Positions 16,749 through 23,473 of a DNA stretch of 64,000 nucleotides are shown here, piece by piece. Position 1 is the first letter of the stretch, and the number at the start of each line of letters is the position of its first letter. Source of the DNA: Micromonospora halophytica (GTDB lineage Bacteria > Actinomycetota > Actinomycetes > Mycobacteriales > Micromonosporaceae); the NCBI RefSeq assembly GCF_900090245.1, contig NZ_FMDN01000008.1, positions 127,988 to 191,987 on the forward strand. The letters run 5' to 3'. Both the position numbers and the translations under genes were made by a program. The notes below the pieces were generated by a model. That model saw nothing but the letters and a program-made list of their open reading frames with translations, was not told the DNA's origin and made no database searches.

Positions 16749-18368
16749 TTGAGCGACACCGACGCCGCCGCCTCGCCCGACCCGAACGACCCACTGGCCC
16801 TCGCCGAACTCTTCACCGGCGGAGGCGAGGCGTGGCTGCCGCTGCTGCGCCCGGTCATCGAGGCGCAGCCGGCTGCGGCCACGTTCATCGGCCCGGGCCG
16901 CAGCCCGAAGGTCGTGCCCGTACGGGAACTGACCTTCCAGGCGCTCAAGCCCAACCCGCCGCACAAGTGGAAGGTTGTCGTCTTCGGCCAGAACCCGTAC
17001 CCGCGCACCGAGAGCGCCACGGGCATCGCCATGTTCGACAACACGTTCCACGACTGGGCCGACAGCCAGTTCGGCCGGGTGGTCACCATCCGCTGCATCA
17101 TCAAGGCGGCGGCGATGTGGAAGCACGGCATCCCCAAGAAGACGCCGATCGGCGACATCCGTGCCCTCCTGCGCGAGCACGACACCGTGCCGCCACCGGA
17201 GTGGTTCCAGGCGATGCTCACGCAGGGCGTGCTGCTGCTGAACGCGGCCCTGACCGCGAGCAGCGACGGCGCGATGGCCACCGACCGGCACACCGCGTTC
17301 TGGCGACCGGTCGTCGAGACGATCGTCGAGGAGATCCTGAAGGCCAAGCAGCACGCCGAGGACGAGCAGGACCGGGGCGTCGTGTTCGCGTGGTGGGGCG
17401 CGCACGCCCGTGCCCTGAAGAGCGTCGTGCTGCGGCTCCAGAAGAAGTACCCCGCGGTGGAGGTCCGGCACATCGACCACCCCAACCCGGCGGCACAGGG
17501 CGACATCTTCTGCGATGGAGAACCCTTCGCCGCGGTGAACGAGGCGCTCCGGACGCTCGGGGCCGACGAGATCGACTGGCTTCCCGGCAAGGGCTGGAGC
17601 ACGGCGACGGCACAGGCCGACGGCACGGGCGCGGGCGAGGCCGACCGGATGGGGGCGTTCATCGCCGCCACGATGGAGCTGCACAAGCTCTACCTGGAAC
17701 GGCTCGCCGGCGTCAAGGACGAGGGTCTCGTCCTGCCCGCGATCACCGGCGTCCTCGACACCCCGCTCATGGACTTCCGTGCGGCCGTGGACCCGGTGGT
17801 CAGGCTGCTGCCGGGGCTCGAGCGACACGTGCAGCAGTCGCACCGGTTCGGCGGAGAGCAGGCGGGCGACGCCGCGCACGGCCTCTCCGCCGACGAGGTA
17901 GCGGCACTGCACCTGTACACCTGCGAGTCGGCGTTCTACCGGCGGATCAACGCCACCCTGCGCGACCCGGACCGCAGCCGGATCGTGCCGTACCTGCCGT
18001 ACCTGCGGCTGTTGTTCGCAGCCGTGTCGCGGCTCCCGGCCCGCACCGAGCCGCTGTGGCGCGGGGTGTCGCTGGACCTGCGGGCGCAGTACCCGCTGGG
18101 CCAGACCGTGACGTGGTGGGGTGTGTCCTCGTGCACGTCGAAGCTCGGCGTCGCGCAGGCGTTCCTCGGCCGCCGCGGCAGGCGCACGCTGTTCGAGGTG
18201 CTACCCGCGCGGGCGGTGGGGATCCGGAGGTTCTCCGCGTTCACCGGCGAGGAGGAGTTCATCCTCGCCCCCGGCACGCAGCTCACGGTGACCGACGTGA
18301 AGGCGGAGCGCAGCGGCCTGTGCACCGTGAAGCTGACCGAACTGCCCGAGCAGCGCCTCGTGACGTGA
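16749..18368 (+). CDS. Uracil-DNA glycosylase-fold / ADP-ribosyltransferase fusion
   Basis: A 539-residue fusion. Residues 60-285 align through their length with family-1 uracil-DNA glycosylase: VVVFGQNPYP (80-85; Ung GQDPYH), GVLLLNAALT (Ung GVLLLNTVLT), VFAWWGAHA, HPNP (244-247; Ung HPSP) and IDWLPG. The catalytic Asp of GQDPY is Asn and the following His is Pro, so uracil excision may be weak or lost while DNA binding remains. Residues 430-535 form an R-S-E ADP-ribosyltransferase: Arg438 (PLWRGVSL), S460-S-C-T-S464, and the ExE pair Glu501/Glu503 (GEEEFILAPGT). ExE suggests a protein-arginine or similar acceptor. A helical linker joins the domains. The TTG start has CAGGAG six bases upstream. 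The divergent macro-domain neighbour supports an ADP-ribosylation toxin or regulator; the role is inference. Confidence 0.85.
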   Translation: MSDTDAAASPDPNDPLALAELFTGGGEAWLPLLRPVIEAQPAAATFIGPGRSPKVVPVRELTFQALKPNPPHKWKVVVFGQNPYPRTESATGIAMFDNTFHDWADSQFGRVVTIRCIIKAAAMWKHGIPKKTPIGDIRALLREHDTVPPPEWFQAMLTQGVLLLNAALTASSDGAMATDRHTAFWRPVVETIVEEILKAKQHAEDEQDRGVVFAWWGAHARALKSVVLRLQKKYPAVEVRHIDHPNPAAQGDIFCDGEPFAAVNEALRTLGADEIDWLPGKGWSTATAQADGTGAGEADRMGAFIAATMELHKLYLERLAGVKDEGLVLPAITGVLDTPLMDFRAAVDPVVRLLPGLERHVQQSHRFGGEQAGDAAHGLSADEVAALHLYTCESAFYRRINATLRDPDRSRIVPYLPYLRLLFAAVSRLPARTEPLWRGVSLDLRAQYPLGQTVTWWGVSSCTSKLGVAQAFLGRRGRRTLFEVLPARAVGIRRFSAFTGEEEFILAPGTQLTVTDVKAERSGLCTVKLTELPEQRLVT

Positions 18369-18378
18369 ACGGATGCCG

Positions 18379-18401
18379 CGGGCGGGGATCCTGGCCGCCC
18401 G
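18379..18401. terminator. Possible terminator between convergent genes
   Basis: CGGGCGG and CCGCCCG form a 7-bp stem with a nine-base loop just after the UDG-ART stop and before the convergent permease gene. Confidence 0.4.
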
Positions 18402-18511
18402 GCCCGTGCGGGATCCGCGCCCGGACGACCCGGTCACCGCGATCGCCCGGGGCACCACCACCGCCGGCAGCTCCCGGACCGGCTGCCCTGGTCCTGCGGC
18501 AGCACCGCCGC

Positions 18512-20158
18512 TCAGTCGCGCGAGGTGAGGGGGCGGGCGGCGAGGACCAGCAGCGCGGCGACGGTCCAGGCGGCCAGCACGGCGAGGTGGGCCCAGGCGA
18601 ACCCGGCACCGTCCAGCCCGGGGCGGGTCGCCGCCAGCAGCGCCGCGCTGAGATGCCGCAGCGGGAACAGGTCACCGATCAGCGCCAGCCAGCCGGGCAG
18701 CGCGGCGTCGCCCACCGGGAAGACGTCGGAGACGAAGCTGAGCGGCAGCAGCGTCCCGAGGGTGATCGCGGTGACGGACCTCGCCGAGCGCAGGGCCGCC
18801 ACCAGCGCCAGGCCGAGCGCGGCGAAGCAGAGCACCCCGAGCAGCAGCGCGAGCGCCGCCGCCGGCAGCCGGCCGGCGTCGAGTCGTACGTCGAGCAGGG
18901 CCACCGCGACCGCGCCGAGCAGGACCGCCGTCGCCACCGAGACGACCAGCACGGAGGCGAGCCGGCCGGTGAGGTACCAGCGCTGCGGCAACGGGGTGCC
19001 GGCCAGCCGTTTCAGCACCCCGTTCGCACGGGCCGCCACCACCTGTTCGGGCAGGTTGACCCACCCGGTGACGGCGACGGCGTAGGCGGCCATGCCGGGC
19101 AGGAGGTACTGGGCCAGGGTGAGGCCGCGCACCTCGCCGTCGCCGAAGACGCTCGGGAAGAGCACGAGCAGCAGCACCGGGAAGACGACCGCGAAGAAGA
19201 CCGACAGCAGGTCGTGGCGTAGCCCGCTCAGGGCGTACCCGAGTTGCCCGGTGACCAGCGTGGCCGGTGACGGGCGCGCGGCGCGCTGCGGCGCGGAGAG
19301 GCGCAGGTCCGGCATCGCGGCGGCGCCCGGCGCAGCCCGGCCCGCCTGCCGCGCGCCGCGCGGCTGCCAGCCGAAGCGCAGCCGGGCGACCAGCGCGCCG
19401 ACCACGGTCCACGCCGCGAGCACGCCGAGGTGCCCGAAGGACAGGCCGGTCCCGGCCCCCGGGGTGAACGTCTCGGCCATGGCCTGGGCGAAGTGCTTCA
19501 GCGGTAGCACCGACCCGGCGAGGTCGAGCCAGCGGGGCAGGTCCGCGCCGACGATGAAGACGTCGGAGACGAAGGCCAGCGGGATCAGCAGCCCCTGGGT
19601 GAGGGTCTGCGCGGCGAGCACGGTGCGGGTCAGGGCGGCGACGGCCAGGCCGAGCGCCGCGAAGCAGGCGGTGCCGAGGACGAAGGTGAGCAGCAGCGCC
19701 GGGGTCTTCGACCAGACCGGCGCGACGCCGTACCCGACGACGCCGACTGCGGTGAGCAGCCCCAGCGCCGCCACGGAGAGCGCCAGTGCGGCGGCGGTAC
19801 GGGCGGTGAGCACCGCCCACGCCGGTACGGGCGTGCCGCGCAGGCGCAGCAGGACGCCCTCTTCCCGCAGCGTCGCCAGGTCCACCGCGAGCAGGCAGAA
19901 CGCCGCCTGCGCCGCGCCGAACACCGCGAACGGGCTGACCAGGTACTGCGCGACCGGCACCCCGTCGCCGGTGTCGGGGTTGCCGACGATGGCCAGCACG
20001 ACCGCCAGGAAGCTCAGCGGGAAGACGAGGATGAAGAAGGTCGACATGGGTCGGCGCAGGTGCCCACGCAGGGCCTGCCCGGTCAGCCGCCACACCGGAT
20101 GACCGGTGCTCGCCCGGGTGGCCGGCGCGGGCCTGGTACGCGGCAGGTCAACGATCAT
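18512..20158 (-). CDS. ABC-2 type permease, tandem fused double unit
   Basis: A 548-residue protein made of two consecutive ABC-2 permease halves of about 265 residues. Both contain the same landmarks in order: FF..VFP near the N-terminus, (V/L)AQYL, an RLRGTPVP/RLAGTPLP turn, GTACFAALGLAV/GVLCFAALGLAL, P(L)(A/S)FVSDVF, and PLKHFA/PLRHLS. A linker rich in Arg, Ala and Pro joins them. Most homologues are single-unit proteins that dimerise, so this gene probably arose by duplication and fusion and forms the whole channel alone. Its ATG overlaps the ATPase stop by 11 bases. Exported substrate unknown. Confidence 0.88.
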   Translation of the reverse strand: MIVDLPRTRPAPATRASTGHPVWRLTGQALRGHLRRPMSTFFILVFPLSFLAVVLAIVGNPDTGDGVPVAQYLVSPFAVFGAAQAAFCLLAVDLATLREEGVLLRLRGTPVPAWAVLTARTAAALALSVAALGLLTAVGVVGYGVAPVWSKTPALLLTFVLGTACFAALGLAVAALTRTVLAAQTLTQGLLIPLAFVSDVFIVGADLPRWLDLAGSVLPLKHFAQAMAETFTPGAGTGLSFGHLGVLAAWTVVGALVARLRFGWQPRGARQAGRAAPGAAAMPDLRLSAPQRAARPSPATLVTGQLGYALSGLRHDLLSVFFAVVFPVLLLVLFPSVFGDGEVRGLTLAQYLLPGMAAYAVAVTGWVNLPEQVVAARANGVLKRLAGTPLPQRWYLTGRLASVLVVSVATAVLLGAVAVALLDVRLDAGRLPAAALALLLGVLCFAALGLALVAALRSARSVTAITLGTLLPLSFVSDVFPVGDAALPGWLALIGDLFPLRHLSAALLAATRPGLDGAGFAWAHLAVLAAWTVAALLVLAARPLTSRD

Positions 20159-21071
20159 GGTCGGCCTCCTCCGGGTCGGGTTCGCCGGTGAGGGTCAGAT
20201 AGACGTCCTCCAGGGTGGGCGGGGCCAGGCTCAGCCCGGGCAGGTCCAGCCGCCGGGTGCGGGCCCATTCCGTGAGCCGGTACGTGTCCGCCAGCGGGTC
20301 GTGGGTGCGTACCCGCAACGCGCCGTCGGCGTGGCTGACCTCGCCGGTCAGGACAGGCAGATCGGTGGCCACCACGGCCGGCAGCCGGAACGTGATCAGG
20401 CTGGGCAGCTGCACGGTGTCGCGCAGCTGGTCGGGGCTGCCGACGGTGACCAGCCGGCCGGCGCGCAGGATCGCCACCCGGTCGGCGAGCCGTTCGGCCT
20501 CCTCGAGGTAGTGGGTGGTGAGCAGGATCGTCGTGCCGAGGTGGCGCAGCCGGGCGATCAGCTCCCAGGCACGGTGCCGGGCGGCCGGGTCGAAGCCGGT
20601 CGTCGGCTCGTCGAGGAAGAGCAGGTCGGGCGCTCCGGCGAGGCCGAGGGCCAGGTCGAGGCGGCGGCGTTGCCCGCCGGAGAGCGCCTTGACCCGGGTG
20701 TCGCGCTTGTCGGCGAGCCCGACCAGCGCGATCAGCTCGTCGGTGTCGTGCCGGCGGGGGTAGAGCGAGGACTGCAATCGGACGAGTTCGCGCACGGTGA
20801 ACTCCTCCTCGAACCCAGCGGACTGCAGCACGATCCCGATCCGCTCCCGGTAGGCCCGGCCGCCGGTGGCCGGGTCGAAGCCCAGCACCCGCACCTCCCC
20901 GCCGTCGCGACGGCGGTAGCCCTCGAGGATCTCGACGGTGGTGGTCTTTCCGGCCCCGTTCGGCCCGAGCAGGGCGAAGACTTCGCCCTCGTCGACGGTG
21001 AAGCTGACGTCGTCCACCGCCCGGACGGCTCCGTAGCCCCGGGTCAGGTGACGGACCTCGATCGCCCTCAT
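20148..21071 (-). CDS. ABC transporter ATP-binding protein
   Basis: A 307-residue ATPase with Walker A (GPNGAGKTT), LSGGQRRRLD signature and Walker B (LLFLDEPTTGFDP), plus the C-terminal region of DrrA/NodI-like drug exporters. The ATG at 21071 begins MRAIEVRHLTRGYG. The open frame upstream to 21695 is antisense to the gene at 21210-21761 and should not be included. It is co-transcribed with the fused permease, with an 11-base overlap. It powers export by that protein. Confidence 0.92.
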   Translation of the reverse strand: MRAIEVRHLTRGYGAVRAVDDVSFTVDEGEVFALLGPNGAGKTTTVEILEGYRRRDGGEVRVLGFDPATGGRAYRERIGIVLQSAGFEEEFTVRELVRLQSSLYPRRHDTDELIALVGLADKRDTRVKALSGGQRRRLDLALGLAGAPDLLFLDEPTTGFDPAARHRAWELIARLRHLGTTILLTTHYLEEAERLADRVAILRAGRLVTVGSPDQLRDTVQLPSLITFRLPAVVATDLPVLTGEVSHADGALRVRTHDPLADTYRLTEWARTRRLDLPGLSLAPPTLEDVYLTLTGEPDPEEADHDR

Positions 21072-21209
21072 GGTTCCACCGTGGCACCGGGCCCGGCTTG
21101 CGGACAGTGCCGATAGGCCCGTGGGAGACGTGCCGGTGGCCGGGACGTGCGGATCTCGACGGAGCCGGGTGGGAGGCATGCGTCCGGGTGCCTCGGGTAC
21201 TTGCCGGGC

Positions 21210-21761
21210 ATGGCGCGGTACACGAAGCCCGAGCTCAGGGAGCAACTGAAGGAAGAGATCAAGGCTTCCGACCGGGGCGGCAGGCAGGGACAGTGGTCGG
21301 CACGCAAGTCGCAGCTGCTCACCCAGGAGTACAAGCGGCGTGGTGGGGGCTTCGAGGGGCCGAAGGACGAGCGGCAGAAGTCCCTGCAGCGCTGGGGCGA
21401 GGAGGACTGGCAGACCAGTCAGGGCGACCCGCGGGCCCGGCACGGGGGCGAGACGGGTCGTTACCTGCCCAAGCAGGCATGGCAGGAGCTCTCCCCCGAA
21501 CAGCGGCGCGCGACCGACGCAAAGAAGCGGAGGGCGTCGAGGTCCGGCCGGCAGTACGTGGCCAACACCGGGCCGGCCATACGTGCGCGCCGCGACGCCA
21601 CGACGGCCGTACGGCTGTCGGAGCTGCCGGTCACCGAGGCGACGAAACTGGTCCGCGACCTCGACACGCGTCAGCTCAAGGCGGCGCTGCGGCACGAACG
21701 CGAGGGCAAGGCCCGCAAGACGCTCCTCCGGCGGCTGGAGTCGGAGCTCGACCGACGCTGA
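21210..21761 (+). CDS. DUF5872-like basic protein
   Basis: A 183-residue, very Lys/Arg-rich protein. The N-terminal 80 residues (ARYTKPELREQLKEEIKAS, GRQGQWSARKSQLL, EYKRRGGG) resemble the DUF5872 family that I recall from actinobacteria and some viruses. The second half (LPKQAWQELSP, then AVRLSELPVTEATKLVRDLD) is helical and charged. The function is not known. The basic character suggests nucleic-acid binding, which is inference. I chose the ATG at 21210; the frame opens at 21147 but the extra residues look unrelated. It is divergent from the exporter and precedes the terC leader. Confidence 0.6.
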   Translation: MARYTKPELREQLKEEIKASDRGGRQGQWSARKSQLLTQEYKRRGGGFEGPKDERQKSLQRWGEEDWQTSQGDPRARHGGETGRYLPKQAWQELSPEQRRATDAKKRRASRSGRQYVANTGPAIRARRDATTAVRLSELPVTEATKLVRDLDTRQLKAALRHEREGKARKTLLRRLESELDRR

Positions 21762-21830
21762 CCGACCCTCGATTCCCGGGTGTGAGCACCCCTAGACAAA
21801 CGAACTGTGCTTCGTGAATAATGGATCGCA

Positions 21831-21971
21831 GTTCGAGGGGGAGTACCCGCCACCGGACGCGCCGGCCGTCAGTACGGACCCACCCGGGTCCCGGCCGCGC
21901 GGGCCGCCGCACCGGCGGTCCGGGGAGACCTTCGACCAGCACGCCGGCGTGCGCGCCGGCCCGGTCGAAGG
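21831..21971 (+). promoter_or_regulatory. Probable yybP-ykoY manganese riboswitch with translation switch
   Basis: The terC leader carries the hallmark segments of the Mn2+-sensing yybP-ykoY aptamer in order: GGGGAGTA (21838-21845), CCGTCA (21866-21871) and GACCTTCGACC (21927-21937). Strands GTTCGAGG (21831-21838) and CCTTCGAC can pair as the closing helix. CCTTCGACC (21929-21937) is also the exact complement of GGTCGAAGG (21963-21971), which contains the ribosome site of terC. A perfect hairpin (21943-21960) sits between them. Metal binding would free the ribosome site and turn translation on, as known for E. coli alx. Confidence 0.75.
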
Positions 21972-21978
21972 GAACACG

Positions 21979-22941
21979 ATGTCCTCGATGTCCGTACCGT
22001 GGTGGGCCTGGCTGGCCCTGACCGCCGCGATCGCCGCGATGCTGGCGATCGACCTGTTCCTGCACCGCGACAACCACGTCATCGGCTTCCGCGAGGCCGC
22101 CACCTGGTCGGCGATCTGGATCGCCGCCGGCCTTGCCTTCGGCGTCGTGCTCTGGCTGTGGCAGGGCGACGAGGCCGCGGGCGCCTACTACGCCGGCTAC
22201 CTCATCGAGAAGGCGCTCTCCGTCGACAACGTCTTCGTCTTCGCGCTCGTCTTCACCTACTTCGCGGTGCCCGCCGCCTTCCAGCACAAGGTGCTCTTCT
22301 GGGGCGTCATCGGCGCCCTGGCCTTCCGGCTGGTGTTCATCTTCGTCGGTGCCGGGCTGCTCGAGGCGTTCTTCTGGACCGCGTACGTCTTCGGTGCCTT
22401 CCTCATCTGGACCGGCTGGAAGATGGCCTTCCAGCACGACGCGGAGATGCACCCCGACCGCAACCTCGTGGTCCGCCTCGTCCGCCGCGTCGTCCCCACC
22501 GACGCCCGCTACCACGGTGACAAGTTCTTCACCCGCATCGACGGCAGACGCGTCGCGACCCTGCTGTTCGTCGTGCTCATCGCCGTCGAGGCCACCGACC
22601 TGATCTTCGCCGTCGACTCCGTCGCCGCGATCCTCGCGATCACCACCAGCACCTTCATCGTCTGGACCGCCAACGCCTTCGCCGTCCTCGGCCTGCGCAG
22701 CCTCTACTTCTGCCTCGCCGGCCTGCTGCGCCGCTTCGTGCACCTGCACTACGGACTGGCGTTCCTGCTCGCCTTCGCCGGCGTGAAACTGATCCTCTCC
22801 GAGACCCCGGTGGGCAAGCTGCCCATCCCGCTCACCCTCGGCGTCATCGTCGCCACCCTGGCCGTCTCGATCGGGTGGAGCCTGGCGGCCACCCGCGGCA
22901 CGCCGACGCGTTCCACCGTCCGCACGCCGACCGACAGGTGA
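21979..22941 (+). CDS. terC: TerC/Alx family integral membrane protein
   Basis: A 320-residue polytopic membrane protein with about nine hydrophobic helices. The conserved acidic intramembrane motifs of the TerC family are present (AIDLFLHRDNHVIGFREA; EKALSVDNVFVFALVF; EATDLIFAVDSVAAILAIT). Members are linked to tellurite resistance and, in the Alx/MeeF/YkoY branch, to manganese export or loading of exported metalloproteins. I chose the ATG at 21979 with AAGGGA six bases upstream. The longer frame from 21814 would translate the riboswitch. Control by the leader RNA at 21831-21971 supports a role in Mn2+ homeostasis. Confidence 0.92.
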   Translation: MSSMSVPWWAWLALTAAIAAMLAIDLFLHRDNHVIGFREAATWSAIWIAAGLAFGVVLWLWQGDEAAGAYYAGYLIEKALSVDNVFVFALVFTYFAVPAAFQHKVLFWGVIGALAFRLVFIFVGAGLLEAFFWTAYVFGAFLIWTGWKMAFQHDAEMHPDRNLVVRLVRRVVPTDARYHGDKFFTRIDGRRVATLLFVVLIAVEATDLIFAVDSVAAILAITTSTFIVWTANAFAVLGLRSLYFCLAGLLRRFVHLHYGLAFLLAFAGVKLILSETPVGKLPIPLTLGVIVATLAVSIGWSLAATRGTPTRSTVRTPTDR

Positions 22942-22956
22942 CCGACCACCGGCCCA

Positions 22957-23289
22957 TCAACTCCAACCCTGACCGGTCCAGCCCGCGGAGACCCACGGCG
23001 GCGCATATCCGGTGAACAGGGCCAGCGCGGCGGCGATGGTGGCCACGAGCAGGCCGATGACACCGCCGCGACCCAAGCACCTCGTCCGCTCGCGGCGGGT
23101 GAGCAGCCAGGTCAGCGTGGCGGTGACGGGCAGGAGCAGCCACCCGGCGGCGGCGTGGTGAAAGGTCCACTCCCCCGGCGAGTCCCGGCCGGTCCACATC
23201 GCGTTCGCGGCGGTCAGGCCCCACACCGTGTGGAGGCCGAACACCACGACGGCGCCGGCGGCGAGCTGCACGCCTTCTGACCTGCTCAT
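22957..23289 (-). CDS. Small hydrophobic membrane protein
   Basis: A 110-residue protein beginning MSRSEGVQLAAGAVVVFG with three hydrophobic segments (about 8-27, 45-62, 75-95), separated by short polar loops containing Trp and Arg clusters. I recognise no family. Its ATG overlaps the TGA of a 33-codon frame directly upstream (TGATG), which supports the start and suggests coupled translation. It ends 15 bases from the terC stop on the opposite strand. Confidence 0.6.
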   Translation of the reverse strand: MSRSEGVQLAAGAVVVFGLHTVWGLTAANAMWTGRDSPGEWTFHHAAAGWLLLPVTATLTWLLTRRERTRCLGRGGVIGLLVATIAAALALFTGYAPPWVSAGWTGQGWS

Positions 23290-23390
23290 CACGTCGTACT
23301 CCGGGGGTGTGGCGGCCTTGGCGCCGGGACGGGTGTCAGCAGGCTGGCGGCGATCCAGACGCCGGACCACAGCACCGCCCACGCCACCAT
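23289..23390 (-). CDS. Tiny single-helix membrane peptide (33 aa)
   Basis: A 33-codon frame with GGGAGGG before its ATG. It encodes one hydrophobic helix (VAWAVLWSGVWIAASLL) and a Pro/Arg-rich tail. The stop shares its last base with the start of the 110-residue membrane protein. The ribosome site, coupling and composition argue that it is translated; the function is unknown. Confidence 0.45.
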   Translation of the reverse strand: MVAWAVLWSGVWIAASLLTPVPAPRPPHPRSTT

Positions 23391-23473
23391 CACCCTCCCA
23401 GGTCGGTCGGACGCCCGGCCGCAGCGCCGGTGGTGCCGTGCCGGGCCCCGGGACGGCTGCCGCGCGCCGCGGG

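Noticed and set aside
21072..21695. N-terminal extension of the ABC ATPase
   Set aside because: The extension runs antisense to the DUF5872-like gene, and the ATPase family start is the ATG at 21071.
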